Origin: JAKFEW01 sp036675505
GTDB taxonomy: Bacteria; Cyanobacteriota; Sericytochromatia; S15B-MN24; JAQBPE01
Reading direction: 5' to 3'
Assembly: GCA_036675505.1 (NCBI GenBank)
Contig: JAKFEW010000019.1
Coordinates: 1-7,881 of the forward strand
Length of the DNA: 7,881 nt
The notes beneath the pieces are model-generated. The model did no database searches, was not told the origin of the DNA, and saw only the letters and a program-made list of their open reading frames with translations. Below, in pieces: positions 1 through 7,250 of this stretch (positions are counted from its first letter, which is position 1; each line of letters begins with the position of its first letter). A program made the translations under genes and the position numbers.

Positions 1-3000
1 CGCCGCCGCGACGCTGGCGGCGAGGTCCGCGGCGGCCGCCATCCGGTCGGCGCGAGCGGTGGCCTCGGCGCGGGCGCGCTCGCGCACGAGCAGGCCGGCG
101 GCGGCCGACGCGAAGGCGTTGAGCCAGGCGACGTCGGTCGCGGTGAGCAGCGGATCGATCGCCTGGCGGTCCATGTAGAGCACGCCGAGGATCTCCTCGC
201 TGGTGGCGAGCGGCAGCGCGATCACCGTGCGCAGGCCCAGCGTCAGCACGCTCGCGGCCTCCTTCCAGGTGGCGTCCGCCTGGGCGTCGGCCACGTAGAG
301 CGGCTCGCCCGAGAAGAGCACCTGCTCGGCGATCGAGTGGCTGAACCCGGCGGCCACCTCGGCGGCGTAGTCCAGCTCGTGGGTGATCGCCTGGCGCAGC
401 TGGCCACCGTCGTAAATCAGCGCGTATCCGCGCTCCGCGCCGGCGAGCGCCATCGCCGCGTGCAGCGCGAAGCGCCCGATCGCCGTCTCGTCGCCCTGCA
501 GCGCGAGCCCGCCGATGAAGCGCCCGAACCGGCCCGGATCCACATGCGCGGCGGCGTGCCAGGCGGCCACCTGGGCCTCCTGGCGGCGATCGAGCCGGTG
601 CTCGAGCTCCACCAGCCCATGGGTCAGCAGGGCGCGGCGCCAGGCTGCATCGCCCAGCGAGAGCAGGCCGGGCCGCAGCGCGTCGAGCGCGTCGTCGAGC
701 ATGATCCCGCCGTCGGGCGCGCCGGAGGCCTGCACCAGCGCCGCCGCGACGGCCCGCGCGTAAGGGTTGCCATGGGCGTCGTCCTCGGCCACCCGGCGCG
801 CCACCCGGCCGGCCTCGTCGGCGCGCCCGAGCGCCTTGAGCGCGCGCGCCTCGAGCGCGGCGTCGGCCGCGAGGTGCCAGGGCGACTCCCACGCGGTGGC
901 GATCGCCGCCGCCGCGCGCGCGTCTTCCAGCGCGCCGACCGCGTCGCCCTCGGCGAGCCGCAGCTCGGCCAACACGCGCCGGGCGCCGCGCGCCACCTGG
1001 CGGTTGGGCGTGACGCGCAGCGGGCCGGCCAGCGCCCGGGCGCCCGCCGGATCGCTCGAGAGCCGCGCGAGCTCGGCCCGCAGCACGGCGAGCCGCGCGG
1101 CCGCGTCGGCGTGGCCGGACTTCTCGACCAGCCCGCTCGCGCGGCCGGCCTCCTCCATCGCCTCGGCCAGGCTGCCCACGGCGATCAGCGCCTCGAGGCG
1201 GGCGAGCCGCACGTGCTCTTCCAGGTACTTGTTGCGGATGTCGGTGGCGATCGCGAGCGCTTCGTCGAGCGGCACGAAGGCGTCGGCCGGCCGGCCGAGG
1301 CGCCACAGCACCGTGCCCTCGGCGGCGCGCGCCGCGCCCACGAAGAACTTGCGGCCGATCGCCGCCGCGCGGGTCGCGACCTCGGCGGCCAGCGCAGCCG
1401 CCGCCGGCCCCGGCCGCCTGTCCGCCTCCACCACCGCCTCGTTGAGCCTGGCTGCGAGCGCCTCGGTGGCGGCGCCGGAGGCGGCCATCACGGCCTGCGC
1501 CGCGCGGAAGGCGTCGGCGGCCTCGCGCAGCTCGCCGGCGGTGAGGTGGATGTTGCCGAGGTTCTCGGCGCAGGCGCCCTCGACGAGACGATCGCCGGCC
1601 TGGCGCGCGAGGCCGAGCGCCCGCTCGACCAGCGCGCGGCCTTCGGGCTGCTTCGCCATGTCTTCCTGGCCGACCAGCACGCCGAGCAAGTTGAGGGCCT
1701 GGGCCAGGACGGCCTCGTTGCCCGGGCCCGCCGCGAGGTCCGCGGCCCGGCGCAGCTCGACCTGGGCCGCCGCCGAGTCGCCGCTGAAGACCCGCACGCG
1801 GGCGAGCGCGACGCGGGCCCGCGCCTCGAGGCTCGCAGCCCCGATGTGGGCCGCGAGGTCGGTCGCCGCCACGAGCCGGACCGTGGCGGCGGCGTAGTCG
1901 CCTTTCATCTGCCGGCACTTCGCCTCGCCGATCATGGCCATGATCGCCTCGGCCTGGCGCGTGCCGGCGCCTGCGAGGGCCTCCGCGACCACCGCGTAGT
2001 CGGCCGCCGCGACGTCGAGCTTGTCGAGCAGGCGGCCGGCCTCGGCGCGCAGCCACCTGTAATCGAGCGAGGCGTCCTCACGCACTTTCGGCGGGCCCAG
2101 CGGCTCGGCGGCCTCGAGCAGGCGCCAGGCGTCGGCCGGCGCCGCGAGATCCAGCGCGCGCCGGGCCGCCTCCAGGGCGAGCACATGCGCGTCGCCCGCC
2201 AGGCTCGATTGCGGCACGGCGCGTCCGCCCGCCAGCATGATCCAGACGCCGGCGCTCAGGCGCTCGAGCGGCACGTCGGCCAACGCGTTGCCGGTCGCGC
2301 CGGCGCCGCCTGCAGCCAGGCCTCTGGCGCCTGCAGCCAGACCTTTCGCGCCTGTCGCTGGCCCCTTGATAAAGGGCTCGGCGAGCATCTCGGCCCACTC
2401 GACGCGCTCGCCCGAGCCGACCGGCTCCAGCGCGAGCTCGGCGAGCCCCGGCACGATGATGCGCAGCGTGCCGCTCTCGGGCACGGCCACGCCGGCTGTG
2501 GCGAGGGCTTCCATGGCATTGGCCGCGGTCGCCTCGTCGAAGCCGGCCACGTCCGCGAGCAGGGGCAGCGCCAGGGGCCCGGCCGGCGCCCCGGCGGCCG
2601 CCACGGCGAGCAATCGGCGCGCCTTGCCGGGCAGCTCGGCGAGCCGGCTCGCCCAGATCTGGCGCAGGCCACCGGCCAGCAGCGTCGCGCTCGCCGCGTC
2701 CCACGTCCAGCCGGCCGGCCCGCGGGTGAGCGCGCCGCTCGCGGCCAGGTGCTCGAGCCCGAGGTGCAGCAGCAGCGGCGAACCCTGCGCCATGCTTTCG
2801 AGGCGCGTCACCAGGCCTTCCGGCGCCTCGCCGCCGAGCCGACCCGCGATGAGCTCGGCGCCCTCGTAGGCGTCGAGCGGCCCGAGCGGCACCGCGTCGG
2901 GCCCCGGCTCGTCCGCCCCCGGCTCGCGCGCGACGAGCCAGGCCACGTGCGCCTCGCCCATGCGCAGGTGGTCGATCAGATCCCGGCTGGCGGCGTCGGC

Positions 3001-4248
3001 CTGGTGCCAATCGTCGAGCGCCACGGCGAGCGCGCCGAGGCGCGCGGCCGCATCGCGCAGGGCGTCCGCCGCGGCCGCGAAGATCAAGGCCTTGCGCGAG
3101 GCAGGCTCGAGCGCCGCGAGCCGCGCCGAGACGCCGCCCTGGAGCCAGGCGCCGAGGTCGTCGTCGGCCGCCGCCCCTGCCGCCGCCAGGGCCTGGCCGA
3201 GGACGGCGCGGGCCGCGGCGCCCGGCGCGTCGCCGGCGCCGGCGCACGAGGCGCCGGTCCAGGTGAAGCCGGCCACCTGGGCCGCCAGCCGGCATTCGTC
3301 CAGCGCGCGGCTCTTGCCCAGGCCCGACGCGCCCGTGAGCACCAGCGAGCCCCGGCCCTCGGCCAGCACCCGCTCCCAACGCGCCAGCACGTCGGCGCGG
3401 CCCACGAAGCCGCCGCCGCGCAAGCCGCCGCCTGCGACCAGGCGCGCCGGCTCGACGGCCTCGCCGAGCGCCGCGAGCACGGCCCAGGCCGAGCCCGGCC
3501 GCGCGGCCGGGTCCTTCGCGAGCAGGGTCATGATCAGCGCGTCGAGCGGCGCATCGGCGATCGGCGAGGCGATCGCCGGCGGGGGCGTGAGCAGGTGGCC
3601 GCGCAGCAGCTCGGTCGGCGCGCCGCGGAACGGCGGCTGTCCGCCGCGCAGCTCGTAGGCCAACACGCCAAGCGCGTAGAGGTCCGCCGCGGGCTCCACC
3701 GGCACCTTGCGGAACGCCTCGGGCGCCAGGTACTCCAGCGTCCCGGCCACGGCCTCGCGCTTCTGCCCGACCGGCGCCATCAGCCCCACGTCGAGCAGCA
3801 CGACCTTGCCGCCCGGCTCGCGCACCACGTTCTCGCGCTTGAGGTCGCCATGCACCAGCCCGAGGCCGTGGAGGTAGGCCAGCGCGGCCGCGACGTCGCG
3901 CACCACGGCGCGCACCTCGGCCGGCGGACGCGATCCGGCGGGCAGCGGGCCGCCCGGCACGAGGGCCATGCTGTAGAACGGCAGCGAGCCGGCCGTGCGG
4001 CCCTCCTCGTAGGCGGCCGGGAAGGACGGATGGTCGAGCCGCGCGAGCTTGCGGAACTCCGCCGCGAACTGCCAGGCCACCGCGGGCTGCGCCGCGAGCT
4101 CGGCGGTGAGCACCTTCACGGCGCAGGCCCGGCCGCGCTCGTCCACGGCGCGGTAGACACGACCGAAGGCGCCCTCGCCCAGCGGGGCGACGTCGCGGTA
4201 TCGGGAGGGCAGTACCTCGCCTGGCGGGAGGGCGGGGTCGGATGCCAC
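1..4248 (-). CDS. Large multidomain Ser/Thr protein kinase - AAA/STAND ATPase - TPR - GAF sensor protein (C-terminus cut off by the window edge)
   Basis: A single frame with no stop from 4248 down to base 1 gives at least 1416 residues. Residues 17-265 are a Hanks-type Ser/Thr kinase: glycine loop GEGAFG (24-29), Lys45 in AVKVL, Glu64, catalytic loop HGDLKREN (133-140), Asp153 in DVG, APE (175-177), Asp189 and Arg250. Residues 281-620 are an AAA_16/STAND-type ATPase: FVGR (281-284), Walker A GASGLGKS (306-313), Walker B ending LDD (411-413), and GSPLLL near 489-494. Residues about 680-1190 are Ala/Leu-rich TPR-like helices. Residues about 1250-1385 are a GAF domain with LYMDR at 1357-1361, followed by a charged helix that begins a coiled coil. 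It is probably a cytoplasmic signalling protein: GAF and TPR sense, the ATPase switches and the kinase phosphorylates. Proteins of this layout often end in a histidine kinase, a cyclase or another output, but that part is not in the window. The GTG start is supported by the Shine-Dalgarno and by the absence of an earlier kinase-like sequence. The domain calls are firm; the signal and targets are unknown. Confidence 0.93.
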   Translation of the reverse strand, partial: MASDPALPPGEVLPSRYRDVAPLGEGAFGRVYRAVDERGRACAVKVLTAELAAQPAVAWQFAAEFRKLARLDHPSFPAAYEEGRTAGSLPFYSMALVPGGPLPAGSRPPAEVRAVVRDVAAALAYLHGLGLVHGDLKRENVVREPGGKVVLLDVGLMAPVGQKREAVAGTLEYLAPEAFRKVPVEPAADLYALGVLAYELRGGQPPFRGAPTELLRGHLLTPPPAIASPIADAPLDALIMTLLAKDPAARPGSAWAVLAALGEAVEPARLVAGGGLRGGGFVGRADVLARWERVLAEGRGSLVLTGASGLGKSRALDECRLAAQVAGFTWTGASCAGAGDAPGAAARAVLGQALAAAGAAADDDLGAWLQGGVSARLAALEPASRKALIFAAAADALRDAAARLGALAVALDDWHQADAASRDLIDHLRMGEAHVAWLVAREPGADEPGPDAVPLGPLDAYEGAELIAGRLGGEAPEGLVTRLESMAQGSPLLLHLGLEHLAASGALTRGPAGWTWDAASATLLAGGLRQIWASRLAELPGKARRLLAVAAAGAPAGPLALPLLADVAGFDEATAANAMEALATAGVAVPESGTLRIIVPGLAELALEPVGSGERVEWAEMLAEPFIKGPATGAKGLAAGARGLAAGGAGATGNALADVPLERLSAGVWIMLAGGRAVPQSSLAGDAHVLALEAARRALDLAAPADAWRLLEAAEPLGPPKVREDASLDYRWLRAEAGRLLDKLDVAAADYAVVAEALAGAGTRQAEAIMAMIGEAKCRQMKGDYAAATVRLVAATDLAAHIGAASLEARARVALARVRVFSGDSAAAQVELRRAADLAAGPGNEAVLAQALNLLGVLVGQEDMAKQPEGRALVERALGLARQAGDRLVEGACAENLGNIHLTAGELREAADAFRAAQAVMAASGAATEALAARLNEAVVEADRRPGPAAAALAAEVATRAAAIGRKFFVGAARAAEGTVLWRLGRPADAFVPLDEALAIATDIRNKYLEEHVRLARLEALIAVGSLAEAMEEAGRASGLVEKSGHADAAARLAVLRAELARLSSDPAGARALAGPLRVTPNRQVARGARRVLAELRLAEGDAVGALEDARAAAAIATAWESPWHLAADAALEARALKALGRADEAGRVARRVAEDDAHGNPYARAVAAALVQASGAPDGGIMLDDALDALRPGLLSLGDAAWRRALLTHGLVELEHRLDRRQEAQVAAWHAAAHVDPGRFGRFIGGLALQGDETAIGRFALHAAMALAGAERGYALIYDGGQLRQAITHELDYAAEVAAGFSHSIAEQVLFSGEPLYVADAQADATWKEAASVLTLGLRTVIALPLATSEEILGVLYMDRQAIDPLLTATDVAWLNAFASAAAGLLVRERARAEATARADRMAAAADLAASVAAA
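2308..2370. repeat. In-frame 21-bp tandem repeat inside the kinase gene (two good copies and one decayed)
   Basis: Units begin at 2308, 2329 and 2350. The first two share 11-12 opening bases (gcctgcagccag, with a CTGCAG palindrome) and diverge in the second half; the third is degenerate. Each unit is seven codons, so the frame is kept. On the minus strand they encode an Ala/Gly-rich segment with two LAAG(A/G) repeats at about residues 636-648. The segment lies between the ATPase C-terminal helices and the TPR-like region, so it looks like an interdomain linker that can change length without harm. Confidence 0.7.
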
Positions 4249-4254
4249 GGAGCG

Positions 4255-4262
4255 TTCCTTCC
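4255..4262 (-). promoter_or_regulatory. Shine-Dalgarno of the kinase gene (supports the GTG start)
   Basis: Read on the minus strand this is GGAAGGAA, ending 6 bases before GTG at 4248. No ATG with comparable support lies nearby in frame, so this site decides the start. The kinase glycine loop follows 23 residues later, the usual distance. Confidence 0.75.
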
Positions 4263-4294
4263 GGTGCGGCGCAGCAGGCGCGAGCTTCCTGTGG

Positions 4295-4300
4295 TAGACT
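4295..4300 (+). promoter_or_regulatory. Possible -10 element for the rightward 347-residue gene
   Basis: TAGACT matches four of six bases of the -10 consensus and lies 48 bases before the ATG at 4349. No convincing -35 hexamer is seen 16-18 bases upstream, so the promoter may need an activator or lie elsewhere. A start near 4307 would overlap the kinase promoter on the other strand. Confidence 0.25.
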
Positions 4301-4308
4301 GGCTGCCC

Positions 4309-4337
4309 AGCATAGCCGAGCGTCTCCGGGAGGTCAA
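4309..4337 (-). promoter_or_regulatory. Sigma70-like promoter of the kinase gene
   Basis: The minus strand carries TTGACC (4337-4332), a 17-base spacer and TATGCT (4314-4309). Five of six bases match the -35 consensus and four of six the -10, at optimal spacing. Transcription would start near 4302, giving a leader of about 54 bases. The -35 box lies inside the leader of the divergent gene, next to its GGGAGG motif, so activity of one promoter could affect the other. The call rests on sequence match only. Confidence 0.5.
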
Positions 4338-4348
4338 TCGGCCCGCCC

Positions 4349-5392
4349 ATGTGCGCCTCGTCCCCGTTCACGCCGCCCGTGAGCGACGACCTGCTCGAGA
4401 ACAACCTCCAGCGATACCAGCGAACGCTGAGCTTCGCGGGTGCTTTCGCGCGCGCCAAGCGGGACGAGTTCGACATCCTGTGGCAGCGCCCCATGGCCTT
4501 CGGGCCCAAGGCCGCGGACTTCGCGAAGCGCATCGACGCGCTGCTCGCCCGCACGCAGAAGGGCGAAAGCGTCGTCAAATACGCGCGCGGCCAGACGACG
4601 CGCGCGGCCTACACCACGCTGGGCACCTTCGATCTCAACGCGGTCACCGCGGCGACCAAGGGGCTGGAGTCGCTCGCGGCCGAGCTCAAGGAGCACCCCG
4701 GCATCCAGGCGGCGATGGCCGGCCTGCTCGCGGCCCCCGACCCACGCCGGGGCATCACGGGCGCGCTCGAGGCGGCCAGGCAGGTGACCGGTCCGCTCGA
4801 AGCGCGGGCGACCACCGGCAAGCTCACCGACCTGATGCGCACCTGGCTCGCGCAGACCGCGGTCCTGAAGGCTGGCCCGACGCCGGCGGAGGTCGAGGCG
4901 CAGCGTGCCGATCGCGCGATGGACCAGAACCGCCGGGCGCTGAGCTCGGCGATCGACCTCGTCACGAAGGTGCTCAAAGGCGTGTCGCCGCGCCTCCACG
5001 TGATGGAGGTGGCGCTCTCGACCACCGGGCTGCCGGGCAAGGCGCGTGCCTGGGACGCGATCGAAGAGGAGATCCCGGCGGCCGGCGAGGCGGCCGGGTT
5101 CTCGTCGGCGCAGGTGGGCTGGCTCTTCCACCTCGCGGATCTTTACACGAGCGACCCGCTCGCGATGCAGGCGGCCCACATGGCGATCGTGCAATGGAGC
5201 CAGGCCCGGGTGCTGCTGGGCGAGGCCGAGCTGGTGCGCCGGACCATGGAGAACGCGCCGGCCAAATCGGTCCAGCTGCTCAAGGAGTTCAACCTGGGCC
5301 GCTTCCGCGCCTCGGTCTTCCCGCTCAGCCACCTCCACCTGAGTTTCCGCGGCATCACGCTCCTGCAAGACCTCTTCCCGGAACCAAGTTGA
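4349..5392 (+). CDS. Hypothetical 347-residue soluble helical protein
   Basis: I do not recognise this family. The protein has no signal peptide or membrane segment, one Cys (residue 2), and is predicted mostly alpha-helical with many Ala, Leu, Glu, Lys and Arg residues. More ordered-looking blocks are residues 15-50 (Leu/Tyr/Phe/Trp-rich, with two FAxA-type repeats near 29-34), 155-222 (charged helices) and 245-343 (aromatic and Met-rich helices, with a Phe/Leu-rich end). The frame is closed upstream by TAG at 4313. ATG 4349 is the first start; GGGAGG at 4328-4333 is 15 bases away, longer than ideal, so GTG 4379 (codon 11) is an alternative, although it has no Shine-Dalgarno. It is transcribed away from the kinase gene, so it could be a substrate, partner or co-regulated protein; that is inferred from position only. 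Its amino-acid composition is normal, unlike the Arg/His-rich frame on the opposite strand. Confidence 0.85.
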   Translation: MCASSPFTPPVSDDLLENNLQRYQRTLSFAGAFARAKRDEFDILWQRPMAFGPKAADFAKRIDALLARTQKGESVVKYARGQTTRAAYTTLGTFDLNAVTAATKGLESLAAELKEHPGIQAAMAGLLAAPDPRRGITGALEAARQVTGPLEARATTGKLTDLMRTWLAQTAVLKAGPTPAEVEAQRADRAMDQNRRALSSAIDLVTKVLKGVSPRLHVMEVALSTTGLPGKARAWDAIEEEIPAAGEAAGFSSAQVGWLFHLADLYTSDPLAMQAAHMAIVQWSQARVLLGEAELVRRTMENAPAKSVQLLKEFNLGRFRASVFPLSHLHLSFRGITLLQDLFPEPS

Positions 5393-5410
5393 GGACGTGG
5401 CGCGGGCCTG

Positions 5411-5440
5411 GTGAAACGGATCCATGCCGGGGAATATTAG
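5411..5440 (+). promoter_or_regulatory. Weak candidate promoter just ahead of the TPR gene
   Basis: GTGAAA (5411-5416), an 18-base spacer and TATTAG (5435-5440) each match four of six consensus bases. A start 5-7 bases downstream would fall at ATG 5445, so any transcript would be leaderless or nearly so. The AATATTAG island stands out in otherwise GC-rich sequence. Confidence 0.25.
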
Positions 5441-5446
5441 CGGCAT
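5424..5446. repeat. Inverted repeat whose arms contain both candidate start codons of the TPR gene
   Basis: ATGCCG (5424-5429) and CGGCAT (5441-5446) are a perfect 6-base inverted repeat around an 11-base centre. In RNA it could pair and hide the start at 5445; in DNA it could be an operator. It may be chance, as the arms are short. Confidence 0.3.
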
Positions 5447-6167
5447 GAGCGCCCAACCGCCGCAAAAGCCCCACTTCGGCCTCGGCTACGTGCAGCGCGG
5501 CGATGCCCACGCCCAGAACGGCGACCACCGCCAGGCCGCCGTCGATTACTGCCGCGCGATCGGGCTCGACGCGGCCGATGCGACCGTGTACGAGAGGCTC
5601 GCCGCGGCGTTCGTGGCGATCGGTGAGGCCAGCCAGGCGGTCAAGGCGCTCGACGCCGCGATCCATCTCGGGCCTGACCGCTGGCCAAGCCACGCCCGCG
5701 CCGGCGAGATCTGCGAAGGTGCCGGCTGGCTGAACCGGGCGCGCCGGTACTGGGAGACCCTGGCCGCCGTGCCCGGCTACGAGGACGACGCGCGCGCGGG
5801 CCTCGCGCGCGTGGTGGCGGGGCTCGCGCGCAGCGGCCTGGAGGGCATCGACCCGCCCGGCGCGCCGCCCGAGCAGGTCGACCTCAAGGACTTCGAGGCG
5901 CCCAGCGCGAAGCCTTCCGTGCCCACGACGAAGGGCGGCCCGAGCGGCCGCTTCGCGACCCCGCCGCCGCCGATCGGCGATCTGATCGCCGTGCCGCCGC
6001 CGCCGGTGCCGAAGGGGCGCCTGGCACCGGACGGCTTCGGAACGAGCCAGCGAGCCGCCGGGTACCTGGAGGAGTTCCGCGAGCCGTCGCCTGCGGCGCC
6101 CGAGGCACCGCAGGCGCCCTCGAAGCTGGAGGAGCTGCGCGCGAAGCTCCGTGAGCGCCGCGAGTGA
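5445..6167 (+). CDS. Small TPR-repeat protein with Pro-rich C-terminal tail
   Basis: The product has 240 residues from ATG 5445, or 247 from ATG 5424. Residues about 12-113 hold three TPR-type helix pairs: the first has the GDHRQAAVDYCRAIGLD pattern, the second GEASQAVKALDAAIHLGP and the third a more degenerate GWLNRARRYWETLAAVPG. TPRs bind peptides or partner proteins, so an adaptor role is likely. Residues 135-222 are low-complexity and rich in Pro, Ala and Gly, with two PPPP runs at 173-176 and 184-187. The last 15 residues form a charged amphipathic helix. There is no signal peptide, so it is probably cytoplasmic. It begins 52 bases after the 347-residue gene on the same strand and may be cotranscribed. 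Neither start has a strong Shine-Dalgarno: GGGGA lies 11 bases before 5445 and only a weak GGA precedes 5424. I prefer 5445 because the bases between the two starts are AT-rich and promoter-like. Confidence 0.87.
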   Translation: MSAQPPQKPHFGLGYVQRGDAHAQNGDHRQAAVDYCRAIGLDAADATVYERLAAAFVAIGEASQAVKALDAAIHLGPDRWPSHARAGEICEGAGWLNRARRYWETLAAVPGYEDDARAGLARVVAGLARSGLEGIDPPGAPPEQVDLKDFEAPSAKPSVPTTKGGPSGRFATPPPPIGDLIAVPPPPVPKGRLAPDGFGTSQRAAGYLEEFREPSPAAPEAPQAPSKLEELRAKLRERRE

Positions 6168-6171
6168 AGCT

Positions 6172-6189
6172 CCGCCCGCCTCGGGGCGG
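6172..6189. terminator. GC hairpin between two convergent genes, possible bidirectional terminator
   Basis: CCGCCC (6172-6177), a six-base loop and GGGCGG (6184-6189) form a 6-bp stem in the 27-base gap between the TPR gene stop (6167) and the stop of the leftward gene (6195). No T-run follows on either strand, so it is not a classic Rho-independent terminator. Its place between convergent genes is the main support. Confidence 0.35.
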
Positions 6190-6194
6190 GGGGA

Positions 6195-7241
6195 TTACAT
6201 CCCGCCGTGACGCTTCCAGGTGAAGCGCAGGCCCGCCGACGGGCCGCCGAACTCGGTCTGGTTCGGGTTCAGCGTGTACGCCCCGACCAGGCCGACGCCC
6301 ATCCGCTCGCCCTGCCAGCCGATCTCCACGCGCGGCTCGACCACCCACATCAGGCGCGCCTGCAGCACGTGGTCGACGGTGCCGACGGTGCCGGTGCGCA
6401 GCATGCCGCCCACGCCAAGCAGCGCGCCGACATCCGCGCGGATCGGGCCGAGGCTGGTGCCGAGGCGCGGCAGGAAGCCGCAGTAGGGCACGAACCAGGG
6501 GCCCTGGCCCGGAGCGTTGGCGAGCTGCAGCGCGTAGTTCGCCTGGCCGCCCAGCGAGATCCAGTCGTTGAGCTGCATCTTGCGGCCGACGCCGAGGATG
6601 GCGTACTGGTTGGTGCCCGGCGCCATCACCGGCATGAAACGCACCTCGTGGCCCTTGAAGCGCGCGGCGTCAGGGAAGTGCTTGCCCCAGCCGGCCATGC
6701 GGTGGTGCATCATCATGCGGCGCTCTTCGTGCTTCATGCCGGATTTGCCCCCCATGCTCATCCCGTGGGGCTTGTCGGCCGAGCAGCATTCGCCCTCACC
6801 GGGCGTGTCGCAGCAGGTTTCTTTCTTGTCGCCCATTTTGGCGCCCATGCCGTGGTGGCCCATGCTCTTTTCACCCATGCCCGGGGTCTCGCAGCAGGCC
6901 TGCTTGTTGCCCTTCGCGGTTTCCGCGCAGCACGCCTGCATGTCGCCGGCCTTGCTCTTCGCACAGCACTCGGCCATCTTCGGCGTCTCGGCGGCAGCCT
7001 GCGGCGTACAACACTCGGAGGCCTGGGCGGGCGCGGCAGGTGCGGCAGGTGTGGCGGGCACGCCGGCGCCGGGCTTCGGCGCGGGCTTGGCGGGCTTACT
7101 GGGCTTCGCCGGCTTCGCATGCAGCGGAGCGGCCCCCGAACCGCCGCCCTGCGTGCCCTTGTCGCAGGCGAAGGCGGGAGCGGGGATCGCCATGACGGCC
7201 AGGGCGGCGGTCAGGACGAAGGGAATTCGGTCGGCGCGCAT
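6195..7241 (-). CDS. Exported Cys-Cys and Met/His-rich protein with predicted C-terminal outer-membrane beta-barrel, putative metal-binding
   Basis: The 348-residue product has a signal peptide (1-25: Arg at 2 and 5, hydrophobic core, AFA before Cys26). A Lys/Pro/Ala linker (40-75) resembles the extended segments of periplasm-spanning proteins. Six Cys-Cys pairs follow at 77-78, 92-93, 104-105, 116-117, 143-144 and 152-153; residues 90-125 are three 12-residue repeats of the (A/Q)(E/A)CC type. Met/His stretches lie at 122-139 and 159-183. Residues about 198-348 alternate polar and non-polar, with Gly and aromatics, in about eight beta strands ending SAGLRFTWKR, as in small outer-membrane barrels. 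The layout recalls copper-resistance CopB/PcoB (Met/His-rich N-terminus plus barrel), but the Cys pairs are different and I cannot assign the family. Binding of a soft metal such as copper in the periplasm is inferred from composition. It has its own Shine-Dalgarno and leader palindrome. The barrel call is less certain than export and Cys richness. Confidence 0.88.
   Translation of the reverse strand: MRADRIPFVLTAALAVMAIPAPAFACDKGTQGGGSGAAPLHAKPAKPSKPAKPAPKPGAGVPATPAAPAAPAQASECCTPQAAAETPKMAECCAKSKAGDMQACCAETAKGNKQACCETPGMGEKSMGHHGMGAKMGDKKETCCDTPGEGECCSADKPHGMSMGGKSGMKHEERRMMMHHRMAGWGKHFPDAARFKGHEVRFMPVMAPGTNQYAILGVGRKMQLNDWISLGGQANYALQLANAPGQGPWFVPYCGFLPRLGTSLGPIRADVGALLGVGGMLRTGTVGTVDHVLQARLMWVVEPRVEIGWQGERMGVGLVGAYTLNPNQTEFGGPSAGLRFTWKRHGGM
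6867..6974 (-). repeat. Three tandem 12-residue Cys-Cys repeats within the exported protein
   Basis: Residues 90-101 (AECCAKSKAGDM), 102-113 (QACCAETAKGNK) and 114-125 (QACCETPGMGEK) align without gaps, with Cys-Cys at positions 3-4 of each. The DNA copies are less alike than the peptides, which suggests old duplication kept by selection on the Cys pairs. Further pairs outside the tandem block lie at 77-78, 143-144 and 152-153. Confidence 0.75.
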
Positions 7242-7250
7242 AGGTTCTCT

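Noticed and set aside
2078..3379. Minus-strand 433-codon frame inside the kinase gene
   Set aside because: It is the kinase gene read in another frame: Arg/Gly/Ala-rich, no motifs, entirely within a gene with domain support.
4334..5446. 370-codon minus-strand frame opposite the 347-residue gene
   Set aside because: The peptide is Arg/Glu/His-rich with no domain, and it would cover the divergent promoter region. The plus-strand frame has normal composition.
337..5448. Very long open frame on the plus strand (about 1700 codons)
   Set aside because: It shares codon boundaries with the minus-strand kinase gene, so the lack of stops follows from G/C third positions. Its peptide is an Arg/Gly/His-rich mixture without domains, while the minus strand shows kinase and ATPase motifs. 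It then also runs across the real 347-residue gene in another frame.
7164..7169. Cys26 of the exported protein as a lipoprotein Cys
   Set aside because: The four residues AFAC lack the Leu-type residue normally at position -3 of a lipobox, and AFA fits ordinary signal peptidase cleavage. A lipoprotein is not fully excluded.
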